Source of the DNA: Vibrio injensis
GTDB lineage: Bacteria; Pseudomonadota; Gammaproteobacteria; Enterobacterales; Vibrionaceae
Length of the DNA: 64,000 nucleotides
Assembly: GCF_001895205.1 (NCBI RefSeq)
Contig: NZ_BDJF01000011.1
Location: 248,001-312,000, forward strand
Reading direction: 5' to 3'
Within the stretch, counting starts at the first letter, position 1, and every line of letters starts with the position of its first letter. Position numbers and translations under genes: made by a program. Under the pieces are notes generated by a model that saw only the letters and a list, made by a program, of their open reading frames with translations, was not told the DNA's origin and made no database searches. Of the stretch, positions 51,437 through 61,376 are shown in pieces.

Positions 51437-51512
51437 AGTCGGGGAGCCTTAAGGCTGAGATCGCATTGCGAGACCCGTTGAACCTGATTCAGTTAGCACT
51501 GACGTAGGGAAC
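51437..51512 (+). ncRNA. TPP riboswitch (THI element)
   Basis: The conserved thiamin-pyrophosphate aptamer segments are all present in order: TCGGGG with AGCC, GGCTGAGA, GACCCGTTGAACCTGAT, and GTTAGCACTGACGTAGGGAA. It lies about 120 bases before thiD, which it should control. Confidence 0.95.
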
Positions 51513-51605
51513 TATTAACACCAATAACGATGTTACTTACAAAGACAACGGGGCGCACACTCGATTGCTCTTAGGTGACATTGACCATTTTGGTCCCATT
51601 GGTCA

Positions 51606-51630
51606 GTTCCTATGCGTCATCTGTAGGAGC
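51606..51630 (+). promoter_or_regulatory. Hairpin hiding the thiD ribosome binding site
   Basis: GTTCCTA pairs with TAGGAGC (seven pairs, one of them G-U) around an 11-base loop, burying the AGGAG ribosome binding site of thiD. No U-run follows the aptamer, so the riboswitch probably works at translation through this or an alternative pairing. Confidence 0.5.
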
Positions 51631-51635
51631 CTGTC

Positions 51636-52520
51636 ATGACCAACACCTTATCTGCTCTTTCATCCATCCCAATCGTATTAACTATTGCTGGCTCAGATAG
51701 CGGCGGCGGTGCGGGGATCCAAGCCGATATCAAGGCCATTTCCGCCACGGGTAGCTATGCTTGTAGCGCCATTACTGCCATCACCTCACAAAATACCCTT
51801 GGGGTAACGGCAATTTTACCGATTGCCATTGAACACATTGCCAGTCAACTGGATGCGATTTTTAGTGACTTTACCGTGGCAGCGGTAAAAATTGGTATGC
51901 TGGCTGACAGCCAAATTATCCATATCGTCGCTGAAAAACTCCGCCACTATCAACCCAATATTATTGTGATTGATCCTGTGATGGTCGCCACAAGCGGTGA
52001 TGCATTACTTGCCGATCAAGCCGTCAACGACTTAAAGCAGCAGTTATTACCACTAGCCACTGTTATCACGCCTAACTTACCTGAAGCTGCGGTATTAACT
52101 GGCTGTACGATACCAAAACACGACCAGCAACTTGATGAGATCATCGCAGCATTACAGACTTTGCCAAGCCAAGCGGTGCTGCTTAAAGGTGGCCACTTTA
52201 TTGCATCAGCAAATAGTCACGATTGGCTGATCTGCGGCTCGCGGGTGACGTGTTTTTCAGGGCGAAGAATCCACACCAGCAATACTCATGGTACAGGTTG
52301 TACCCTTTCGGCGGCGCTTGCTTCTTACCTCGCGCAAGGCTTAAGCCTTGAGCAAGCCGTAACGCGAGCAAAACATTATATCTCGCAAGCCATCTTACAT
52401 GCTGACCAGTTGCACGTAGGTAAAGGCCATGGGCCAGTACATCATTTCTATGCGCTTCACAGCAAAAATGGTATCGATAATAAAAAATTGGAACCGGTTA
52501 CAGAAACCGGTTTCAATTGA
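51636..52520 (+). CDS. thiD: Hydroxymethylpyrimidine/phosphomethylpyrimidine kinase
   Basis: ThiD, 294 residues, phosphorylates hydroxymethylpyrimidine twice for thiamin synthesis. The N-terminal GSDSGGGAGIQADIK is near residue 20 and the catalytic anion-hole motif NTHGTGCTLSAA near 218. The last 20 or so residues extend beyond the usual end and are encoded by DNA that also forms two tandem operator-like palindromes. Other thi genes are not adjacent; control is by the upstream TPP riboswitch. Confidence 0.94.
   Translation: MTNTLSALSSIPIVLTIAGSDSGGGAGIQADIKAISATGSYACSAITAITSQNTLGVTAILPIAIEHIASQLDAIFSDFTVAAVKIGMLADSQIIHIVAEKLRHYQPNIIVIDPVMVATSGDALLADQAVNDLKQQLLPLATVITPNLPEAAVLTGCTIPKHDQQLDEIIAALQTLPSQAVLLKGGHFIASANSHDWLICGSRVTCFSGRRIHTSNTHGTGCTLSAALASYLAQGLSLEQAVTRAKHYISQAILHADQLHVGKGHGPVHHFYALHSKNGIDNKKLEPVTETGFN
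52489..52515. promoter_or_regulatory. Two tandem AscG-type operators upstream of the GH1 gene
   Basis: TGGAACCGGTTACA (52489-52502) and AGAAACCGGTTTCA (52502-52515) match the E. coli AscG site TGAAACCGGTTTCA at 12 and 13 of 14 positions. Their centres are 13 bases apart and they share one base. They overlap the end of thiD and lie about 72 bases before the GH1 start. The cognate regulator is probably the AscG-like LacI protein at 54220. Confidence 0.7.
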
Positions 52521-52583
52521 GTAAAAAACGATCTAGACTAGCCACAGATTAAGCCTATTTCTGGTAAAATTATTAAGGGGTAA

Positions 52584-54020
<1,437 letters not shown>

Positions 54021-54027
54021 TTACATC

Positions 54028-54155
54028 TATACCCAAACCACTTACCGTTGCCGCTAGGCGGCAAGTGAGTAAGTCCCCATGAGCATAAATAGACTATGTG
54101 ATTGGGGCGAACGAACGTAGCCAACACCCCTGCAGCTTCAAGTCGGAAGGGTATA
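54028..54155. repeat. ERIC element, full-length copy
   Basis: 128 bases, close to the 127 of the standard ERIC (intergenic repeat unit), from TATACCC to GGGTATA as terminal inverted repeats. The core GTAAGTCCCCATGAGC, ATAAATAGACTATGTGATTG and GAACGTAGCCAACACC matches the ERIC consensus. It lies between the GH1 gene and its regulator and would form a long RNA hairpin if transcribed. Confidence 0.82.
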
Positions 54156-54161
54156 CACTCA

Positions 54162-54196
54162 CCAGCCCTTTGCACGCTCAAGTGACAAAGGGCTGG
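54162..54196 (+). other. Hairpin upstream of the LacI-family gene
   Basis: CCAGCCCTTTG pairs perfectly with CAAAGGGCTGG around a 13-base loop that has CAC/GTG pairing inside. No U-run follows. It could end the GH1 transcript or shape the regulator's leader. Confidence 0.5.
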
Positions 54197-54219
54197 ATCA
54201 GTTAGGAGTAATCGTTGTC

Positions 54220-55221
54220 ATGGCCACCATTAATGATGTATGCAAAGCCGCCGGAGTTTCTAAAGCAACCGTATCACGAGTGCTGAACGGCAATGGCCAA
54301 GTAAAAGAATCTACCCGCCAAGCGGTTCTTGCTACCATGCAACAACTCGGTTATCAACCCAATACCTTGGCGCAAGCGCTGGCCACCAATACCTCTCATG
54401 CGATTGGTTTAAGCTTACCGCATTTTCAAAGCAGCTATTTTGGTAGCATTCTGCATCATGCCGAACAAGGGGCTCAGCAAGCGGGCAAAAAATTGCTGGT
54501 AGTGAATGGTAAAAATAGTGCTCAAGGTGAGCGAGAAGCGCTGCAAACATTGGCGAATCAACGCTGTGACACGATTATGATCTATAGCCGCCATTTAACG
54601 GAAAGCGAGCTAAGTCAGTGGCAACAAACGCATGCCATACCGCTCGTGGTATTAAATCGACACTTTTCTACTTCAACAATAGCAAGCTTTGGCTTAGATC
54701 AAACTCAATTAGCGACCCTTGCTATGCAGCACTTATTAACCCTTAACCATCGAGCGATTGCTTGTATTACTTCACCGCTCAACAGTGAAACAGGACAGCT
54801 CCGCTTCGCCGCTTATCAGCAGCAGCTCGCGCAATCTGATATTGACCCCAAGCCTGATTTGATCGCCGAAGGCGATAATAGCCTTAACTCGGGCTACCAT
54901 GCTACCCAGCAGCTACTCACTCGAGGTGTCCACTTTAGTGCGATTTTTGCCTGTAATGATGATATGGCGATTGGCGCCATTCGCGCTTTACATGAGCACG
55001 GCCTGCACGTACCACGGGATATTGCCGTTGTTGGTATTGATAATGAACCTGCAGCGGCCTACGGCATTCCAAGTTTATCAACCGTAGCGCTGCCGATTGT
55101 CGAGTTAACTCAGGCTGCCACACAATGCGCGGTGATGCTTGCTAATAAGCAGCCAGTGACCTCATTGCATCATACTTATCTTGGCCAGTTAATCGTGCGT
55201 GAGTCGTCACTGTCCGCTTAA
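54220..55221 (+). CDS. AscG-like LacI-family repressor
   Basis: A 333-residue LacI-family repressor closely resembling AscG: helix-turn-helix INDVCKAAGVSKATVSRVL at residues 4-22, hinge LAQALA near 50, and sugar domain with CNDDMAIGAIRALHEHG near 245. It probably represses the GH1 gene upstream through the two sites at 52489-52515. AGGAG lies 11 bases before the ATG, a rather long spacing. The inducer is probably a phosphorylated beta-glucoside. Confidence 0.85.
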   Translation: MATINDVCKAAGVSKATVSRVLNGNGQVKESTRQAVLATMQQLGYQPNTLAQALATNTSHAIGLSLPHFQSSYFGSILHHAEQGAQQAGKKLLVVNGKNSAQGEREALQTLANQRCDTIMIYSRHLTESELSQWQQTHAIPLVVLNRHFSTSTIASFGLDQTQLATLAMQHLLTLNHRAIACITSPLNSETGQLRFAAYQQQLAQSDIDPKPDLIAEGDNSLNSGYHATQQLLTRGVHFSAIFACNDDMAIGAIRALHEHGLHVPRDIAVVGIDNEPAAAYGIPSLSTVALPIVELTQAATQCAVMLANKQPVTSLHHTYLGQLIVRESSLSA

Positions 55222-55393
55222 TTTTCAGCGTAAAACGATCACATTGCGCCGATTAAATGATATAACCGAGACTGCCTTTTGCACTATTGTTGATAAAACG
55301 CAAAGCAACACCTTGCAGGTCAGTCAATGATGGTCTTTTCACACTTGATCCGCTCTCCTAGCGGTTAAGTTTTCTCTAAAGTAAGGAATATGT

Positions 55394-55873
55394 ATGTCTG
55401 ATATCGCAACCAGTATTGATGCCATTCAACCTATGGTGGAATCTTCTTCTGGCTCTATCTGGGGTTATGTGGTCGGTGGGCTAGTTCTTGTCGTGGCCGC
55501 TGGTTATTTTGGCTTTAAAAAGATCAATCAGCCTGCCTTTGTGATTAAACAAATTCGCAAACGCAACCGCAAAGAAATGCAAAAACAAGGGATAGAAAGC
55601 ACCGAAGCGCTGGCCGATTTGGATCATTTGTTGGATGTCGTTCAGCAACACGCTATCGAGAATGGCATGAGTGGCACGGCTATGGTTCAACTGCTGGCAC
55701 CACTCAACGATAAAGCCAAAATCAACTCTGCTGCTGGGTTTTATCAAGCGATGGCTTATATTGCCAAAAACATCAATCAGCCACAGCTAGTGAAAAGCTT
55801 ACAAAACAAATCTAAACAAGTGAAATCCAGCTCGCCACTGATGGCCGGGCTACTGAAACGCGCTGGGGTTTAA
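55394..55873 (+). CDS. Single-span membrane protein of unknown function
   Basis: A 159-residue protein I do not recognise. It has one membrane segment (about residues 23-41, IWGYVVGGLVLVVAAGYFG) and a basic cytoplasmic part with KQIRKRNRKEMQKQG near 52-66, followed by helical soluble sequence with several Gln and Asn. No lipobox or signal cleavage site. AAGGA precedes the ATG. It lies alone between the LacI gene and the GH13 enzymes, and nothing ties it to sugar use. Confidence 0.6.
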   Translation: MSDIATSIDAIQPMVESSSGSIWGYVVGGLVLVVAAGYFGFKKINQPAFVIKQIRKRNRKEMQKQGIESTEALADLDHLLDVVQQHAIENGMSGTAMVQLLAPLNDKAKINSAAGFYQAMAYIAKNINQPQLVKSLQNKSKQVKSSSPLMAGLLKRAGV

Positions 55874-56076
55874 TTCTCGATTTCTGTGGCTTGCTATAAT
55901 CACCAGCAGGCCATAGCAACAACCATTCCGTTCATTCGTATAGCTTAACCTAGCTCACACTTTTTCACTCTCCCTTCGATCTACGCCCTAAATTGCTGAG
56001 TAAGGGATGAGTTGCATTATCTAACCATTGTCTACCCTAAAGCGGTTTCTTATTGATAGCAGTTAGGTTTTAGACG

Positions 56077-57882
56077 ATGCATCCAGAATATTCCTCTTCA
56101 AAAATAAACGTTTATCAAGTCTTTACTCGTCTATTTGGTAATACGCAAACCGCCAACATCCCCTGGGGCACAAAAGCGCAAAACGGAGTGGGTAAGTTTA
56201 ATGATTTTACGCTTAAAGCCTTGCAAGAAATTGCTCAATTAGGGACAACGCATATTTGGTATACCGGTGTTCATCATCATGCTTTAGTGGCCGACTACCG
56301 CCAGTTTGGCATCAGTGATGATCACCCAAGCGTAGTCAAAGGACGCGCAGGTTCGCCTTACGCGGTGAAAGATTATTACTCAGTCAATCCCGATTTGGCC
56401 GATAACCCCGCGCAACGTAACCAAGAGTTTTTGGCCTTAATTAACCGCTCACATCAGGCTGGCTTAAAAGTCATTATTGATATTGTTCCGAACCATGTGG
56501 CGCGACACTATCAAGGATTAAACAATCCTCCCGGCGTCGAAGACTTCGGACAAAGTGATAATACTCAACTTGAGTATGCCAGAGACAATAATTTTTATTA
56601 CCTACCCAATCAGGCGTTTCAAATGCCCGATCTGCCCGATCACTTAGCACCATTAGGGGGTGAAAATCATCCGCTCCTGGCTGAGCCTTATCAAGAGTTT
56701 CCAGCCAAATGGACCGGCAATGGCTCGCGGCAGGCCAAACCGGATGTGGACGATTGGTATGAAACGGTAAAGATTAATTACGGCATTACTCCTAGTGGAG
56801 AGAAAGACTTCGCCGAACTGCCAGAATCTTATCGCTGGCTTTCTCATCAAGCGCATTTTACTTTTTGGCAGCAGCAGTCAGTGCCGAACTCGTGGCTTAA
56901 GTTTCGTGATATTGCGCTCTACTGGTTAGAACAAGGGGTTGATGGGTTTCGTTATGACATGGCGGAGATGGTACCGATTGAGTTTTGGAGTTTTATGAAC
57001 TCAGCGATCAAGCACGTTAAACCTAATACCTTTTTAATGGCCGAAATCTATCAACCTGAGCTTTACCGTGATTATATTCAGTTAGGCAAAATGGATTATT
57101 TGTACGATAAAGTCGATTTATACGATGGGTTAAAAGCCATCATGCAGGGCAAAGCATCAACCGCGATCATTGGCAGTATTGAGCATCAAATGCGTGATAT
57201 TGAACATCATATGTTGCATTTTTTAGAAAATCACGATGAACAACGCATTGCCTCGGCTGACTTTGCTGGTGATGCTGAACAAGGGCGACCAGCGATGCTG
57301 ATCTCTACCTGTTTATCCAGTGCGCCGACCTTGATTTATTTTGGTCAAGAGGTGGGTGAACCAGGGGCGGAACATGCTGGATTTGGTCAGCCGTCACGCA
57401 CCTCTATTTTTGACTATATTGGCGTACCTGAGCATCAAAAATGGCTGAATCACGGTCGATTTGATGGTGGGCAATTAAGTGATAAGCAGCGCCAGCTACG
57501 TCAATTTTACTGCCAGCTACTCAACTTAGCGAAAAGCAGTCCTGCGCTGATGGGCGATTATCACGATTTATACGCTGAAAATTGGCCACATTTTGCAGAG
57601 CAACAACATACGCTGTTTGCCTTTGCCCGCTCTTGCCCTGAGCAAAAATTGATTATTGCGGCTAACTTTAGCACCACGGCAAGTAAAACCGTGCCACTGC
57701 ATTTACCCCAAGAGCTGATTAAACATTGGCAATTGAGCGAGGGAGAATATGCCTTAATCGATCATCTCAATCAGCAACCACTCACACTGGTGGTAACGAA
57801 GCAGCGCAGTTATGTCGAGATAAATTTTCAGCCGCTTTCCACGCATTTTATTGAAATTGACCCTGAACACTTAGCTTTGTAA
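56077..57882 (+). CDS. Cytoplasmic alpha-amylase family enzyme (GH13)
   Basis: A 601-residue GH13 enzyme without signal peptide. The catalytic triad is visible: nucleophile Asp294 in GFRYDMAEM, acid/base Glu323 in LMAEIYQPE and Asp387 in FLENHDEQR; the first conserved region is DIVPNHVAR near 130. It should hydrolyse or rearrange alpha-1,4-glucans inside the cell. Its exact specificity cannot be read. It precedes a MalZ-like gene with only a short hairpin between. Confidence 0.85.
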   Translation: MHPEYSSSKINVYQVFTRLFGNTQTANIPWGTKAQNGVGKFNDFTLKALQEIAQLGTTHIWYTGVHHHALVADYRQFGISDDHPSVVKGRAGSPYAVKDYYSVNPDLADNPAQRNQEFLALINRSHQAGLKVIIDIVPNHVARHYQGLNNPPGVEDFGQSDNTQLEYARDNNFYYLPNQAFQMPDLPDHLAPLGGENHPLLAEPYQEFPAKWTGNGSRQAKPDVDDWYETVKINYGITPSGEKDFAELPESYRWLSHQAHFTFWQQQSVPNSWLKFRDIALYWLEQGVDGFRYDMAEMVPIEFWSFMNSAIKHVKPNTFLMAEIYQPELYRDYIQLGKMDYLYDKVDLYDGLKAIMQGKASTAIIGSIEHQMRDIEHHMLHFLENHDEQRIASADFAGDAEQGRPAMLISTCLSSAPTLIYFGQEVGEPGAEHAGFGQPSRTSIFDYIGVPEHQKWLNHGRFDGGQLSDKQRQLRQFYCQLLNLAKSSPALMGDYHDLYAENWPHFAEQQHTLFAFARSCPEQKLIIAANFSTTASKTVPLHLPQELIKHWQLSEGEYALIDHLNQQPLTLVVTKQRSYVEINFQPLSTHFIEIDPEHLAL

Positions 57883-57899
57883 GCCAGTTGCTGATCTGC

Positions 57900-57924
57900 T
57901 CCCTGCTGAGAAAAACAGCAGGGA
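57900..57924 (+). other. Hairpin between the two GH13 genes
   Basis: TCCCTGCTG and CAGCAGGGA form a perfect 9-bp stem around 7 bases, followed by AATTGT, so it is at most a weak terminator. Confidence 0.45.
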
Positions 57925-57951
57925 AATTGTACGATGATGAAGGAGTATAAT

Positions 57952-59787
57952 ATGCGCGCCCCGTTTCTTTTTCACGGCCAAACTGAATCATGGGTTACTC
58001 GCCACCAAGATTCATTAACCTTAACCATAGCTATTGAACGCTCATTTCCATGCCGCCAAATTCTCGTGCGTCATGAGCCTGATAATGAAGAACATTTAGT
58101 CGAGATGGTCAATATAACCACTCATGAACGGCTCACTTATTGGCAAGCAACTATCCCGCTAAATCAAGATCGCGCGGTGACTCACTATGTTTTTAAGGTA
58201 CTCTCTGAACAAGGTCAGTGGTGGCTAGATGCGAAATCTGTCTCCGCGCGAATCCCGAGCCGTGAGTACCACTTCAAGTACAATGCACAACATCAGCCGC
58301 CATCTTGGGTTAGTCGACAGGTTTTTTATCAGATTTTTCCGGATCGCTTTGCTAATGGCAAACCGGAAATCAGCGTCAAAAGCGGAGAATACTGTGTCAG
58401 TGGCGGCAGCAAACCGGTGATTGCTAAAGCATGGGGGGAGCCCGTTGATAATCATCAAGGCAATGGCGGCTGTGAATTTTATGGCGGCGACCTATATGGG
58501 GTAGAAGAAAAGCTTGATTACTTACAAGATCTTGGCGTTACTGCGCTGTACCTCAACCCGATCTTTCATGCCCCTAGTAATCATAAATACGATTGCATGG
58601 ATTACTATCATGTCGACCCACATTTAGGTACCAATCAACACTTTGCGCAGCTGTGTGATAATCTTCATCAGCGAGGGATGAAAATTGTGCTCGACGCGGT
58701 TTTTAACCATACTTCTACCGAGCATCCGTGGTTTAATTTACAGGGTTGGCATCAAGAAGTAGGCGCTTATCAATCGGTCCAATCCGCTTATCGTGATTAC
58801 TATTTTTTCCAAGGCGACACTCAAGAATATATCGGTTGGAAAGGAGTCGCTAGCTTACCGGTGTTGAACTTTCAGCATCCTGACGTCAGAGCGGCTATTT
58901 ATCAATCTGATCAAGCGGTAATTAAACATTGGCTAAAGCCTCCGTATCAAATTGATGGCTGGCGCTTTGATGTTATCCATATGCTCGGTGAAGGTGAAGG
59001 TGCCAAAAATAATGCTCATTACGTGCAAGCCTTTCGTGATGCGGCAAAACAGATCAACCCGGATTGCTATGTATTGGGTGAACATTTTTTTGAAGCGACT
59101 CAATGGCTACAAGGCGATCAAGAAGATGGCGCGATGAATTATTATGGTTTTGCGCATCCTTTACGGGCCTTGCTCACGCATTTAGATATTGCTTTTCACC
59201 CTATCGATATCCAAGTAGCGCAGTTTCTCGATTGGCTAGCAGAAGCCAGAGCCAAAATCCCGTGGGCGAATCAGTTAGCGCAACTCAATCAATTAGATAG
59301 CCATGATACCGCACGATTTATGGAGCTGATCGATGGCGATCAACCGTTATTTCATATCGCCAGCACTCTACTTTTCACCTATGTGGGTACGCCTTGTATT
59401 TATTATGGGACGGAGGTTGGATTAAGAGGCAGCCATGACCCCGACAACCGTCGTTGTATGCCTTGGCAGCAAGTGACAACATCACCTTATTTTGCTTTCT
59501 TTCAACGACTGATTGCGCTACGAAAACAATATGTCGCTTTGCAGATAGGCGATTTTCAACTGCTGTATCAAGATGAGAGCAGTTTTGTCTTTGCACGCTG
59601 CTATGCGGAGCAAAGCGTTCTGGTTGCGATTAATCTTGGTCATGCCCGTGACGTATGTTTGCCCCTCTGGCAGTTGGGGTTAACCAGTGGGGAGTTTAGC
59701 AATGCGCTAAGCGCACAACATTATGAGTATCGACATGGAGAAATGCTCATCACGCTTGAGGCCAAAAGCGCGATGATTTTAAGCTAG
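57952..59787 (+). CDS. malZ: Maltodextrin glucosidase MalZ-like (GH13)
   Basis: A 611-residue enzyme similar end to end to E. coli MalZ, which removes glucose from the reducing end of maltodextrins in the cytoplasm. An N-terminal beta domain (about 1-115) precedes the barrel. The triad is Asp340 in GWRFDVIHM, Glu377 in VLGEHFFEA and Asp452 in LDSHDTARF. The ATG at 57952 is chosen because AGGAG lies six bases before it, while ATGs at 57934 and 57937 precede that site. Cyclomaltodextrinase/neopullulanase specificity is an alternative. Confidence 0.85.
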   Translation: MRAPFLFHGQTESWVTRHQDSLTLTIAIERSFPCRQILVRHEPDNEEHLVEMVNITTHERLTYWQATIPLNQDRAVTHYVFKVLSEQGQWWLDAKSVSARIPSREYHFKYNAQHQPPSWVSRQVFYQIFPDRFANGKPEISVKSGEYCVSGGSKPVIAKAWGEPVDNHQGNGGCEFYGGDLYGVEEKLDYLQDLGVTALYLNPIFHAPSNHKYDCMDYYHVDPHLGTNQHFAQLCDNLHQRGMKIVLDAVFNHTSTEHPWFNLQGWHQEVGAYQSVQSAYRDYYFFQGDTQEYIGWKGVASLPVLNFQHPDVRAAIYQSDQAVIKHWLKPPYQIDGWRFDVIHMLGEGEGAKNNAHYVQAFRDAAKQINPDCYVLGEHFFEATQWLQGDQEDGAMNYYGFAHPLRALLTHLDIAFHPIDIQVAQFLDWLAEARAKIPWANQLAQLNQLDSHDTARFMELIDGDQPLFHIASTLLFTYVGTPCIYYGTEVGLRGSHDPDNRRCMPWQQVTTSPYFAFFQRLIALRKQYVALQIGDFQLLYQDESSFVFARCYAEQSVLVAINLGHARDVCLPLWQLGLTSGEFSNALSAQHYEYRHGEMLITLEAKSAMILS

Positions 59788-59793
59788 CCAGTA

Positions 59794-59828
59794 CCAAGCA
59801 AGCCAGTTGTTAATTCCGGCTTGCTTGG
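59794..59828. terminator. Hairpin between convergent malZ and the BCCT gene
   Basis: CCAAGCAAGCC and GGCTTGCTTGG form a perfect 11-bp stem with a 13-base loop; neither strand has a good U-run. Confidence 0.6.
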
Positions 59829-59834
59829 GTTCAG

Positions 59835-61376
59835 TTACTCCGCTTTACTAAGTACAATCTGGCACTCGGTTACCGTTTCTGCTTCACTTTGGCTGGGTAA
59901 AATGCCTAACGTATGTAAAAAGCCTTTCAACATAATGGCATAGATAAACATCATCGGCAGACCGGCAACCACACACAGTGATTTAATGGTCTCTATACCG
60001 CCGCCTGCTAAAAATACACTGAGACTGATCAAACCAATGGCCGCCGCCCAAAGTAGCTTCACTCGATTATCAGGATCGCCATTCAGTTCAAGTTGATTGG
60101 TGGTTAACATCGCCGTGGCGACACTGGCGCTCGACATGGTGGTCAACATTAAGAAAAACTGGATGATTAAAAACAAACCGAGGATCCAACCACCGCCGGG
60201 TAAAGTTTTGATCAAAGCGACCACAGCGTAGGTTAATCCCCCTTCCGCCATCCACGCTTGAACGGGTAAGCCACCTAGCATTTGCGCCCATACTGCATAA
60301 CCACCGAAAATAGAGATGAAAAATGCGCAGCCTAAAGCGCCCATCGAAAGGGTATAAAGGATCACCTCTTGAATAGTACGACCGCGTGAAATACGGGTGA
60401 TAAAGAGCCCCATCATGATCAAATACGCGTAATACCAAAACCAGTAGTATTGCGTCCAACCTTCAGCAAAGCCACTTTGCTGAACCGGATCGGTCCACAA
60501 AGACATTCTAAAAAAGCTATCTAGCATCACGCCTAATGAATCAGTAAAATTATTAATTATAAAAGCAGGCTGAGTGACCAGCAGAACAAACAGCGCAAAC
60601 ACAATCGCCAAGGTCACTGTCCAATTTGAAATTTGATTAATGCCTTGATTAAAGCCCACGAACATCACCGCGACTAATGAGCTAACAAACAACGCAATAA
60701 TGATCCCTTGAAGACCAAGGCTGTTATTGATCGCCAATAAATCGGCAACCCCAGTACTCACCAGCGTCACGGTTAACGCCAATGAGCTAGCAAAAGCAGC
60801 CAGCGTGCCAAAAATCGACAACAGATCAATACTTTTGCTGACCAGCGGATGATTGCCGACCACGGATGAACATAGACTCGACACTTTTAAAGTGCGCCTT
60901 TTCTGCACATAAAAAGCATAGGCAAAAGGAATCGCGGGGAAACAGTAAATGGCCCAGCCAGTGATCCCCCAATGAAAAATCGAATAGGTCACAGCCCACG
61001 CGGCGGCTGGGTAACTATTCGCCTCAGCAAATAACGGCGGCGATTGTAGGTAATACATCGGCTCACCAATCGCCCAGTAAATCAAGGATGCGCCAACACC
61101 AGCGGTGAATATCATCCCACCATAAGAAAAATTGCTGTATTCGGTTTTTTCATCACCCAGACGGATTTGGCCATGTTTGGAAAAGGCGAGCCAAAGTAAA
61201 AAGCCGACTAACGCCAAACTGGCTAGTTGCACCAACCAGCCAAACCAGTGACTGACCCACGCCATCGCTTGTCCAGCCATGGCTTGTGAGTTGGCAGGAT
61301 AAAGGGCTGAAACGGTCAGTAATACCAATACCAAAATAATCGCCGGGAAAGCTAAGCCATAGTTAAGATTTTTCAA
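59835..61376 (-). CDS. BCCT-family transporter, CaiT-like
   Basis: A 513-residue carrier of the betaine/carnitine/choline family with about twelve membrane segments. TAGVGASLIYWAIGEP (about residue 95) and YSIFHWGITGWAIY (about 140) form part of the substrate site. The region TDPVQQSGFAEGWTQYYW followed by FWYYAYLIMMGLF and RISRGRT resembles CaiT more than BetP, but positions that are Trp in BetP are Tyr here. The likely start is TTG at 61376, with GGAGG seven bases upstream, giving a 14-base overlap with mmuM. An upstream extension without a good site is possible. The substrate is unknown. Confidence 0.82.
   Translation of the reverse strand: MKNLNYGLAFPAIILVLVLLTVSALYPANSQAMAGQAMAWVSHWFGWLVQLASLALVGFLLWLAFSKHGQIRLGDEKTEYSNFSYGGMIFTAGVGASLIYWAIGEPMYYLQSPPLFAEANSYPAAAWAVTYSIFHWGITGWAIYCFPAIPFAYAFYVQKRRTLKVSSLCSSVVGNHPLVSKSIDLLSIFGTLAAFASSLALTVTLVSTGVADLLAINNSLGLQGIIIALFVSSLVAVMFVGFNQGINQISNWTVTLAIVFALFVLLVTQPAFIINNFTDSLGVMLDSFFRMSLWTDPVQQSGFAEGWTQYYWFWYYAYLIMMGLFITRISRGRTIQEVILYTLSMGALGCAFFISIFGGYAVWAQMLGGLPVQAWMAEGGLTYAVVALIKTLPGGGWILGLFLIIQFFLMLTTMSSASVATAMLTTNQLELNGDPDNRVKLLWAAAIGLISLSVFLAGGGIETIKSLCVVAGLPMMFIYAIMLKGFLHTLGILPSQSEAETVTECQIVLSKAE

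Noticed and set aside
52488..52515. Hairpin at the thiD stop read as an intrinsic terminator
   Set aside because: A U-run exists only for the minus strand, where no gene ends; the two palindromes are better explained as AscG-type operators.
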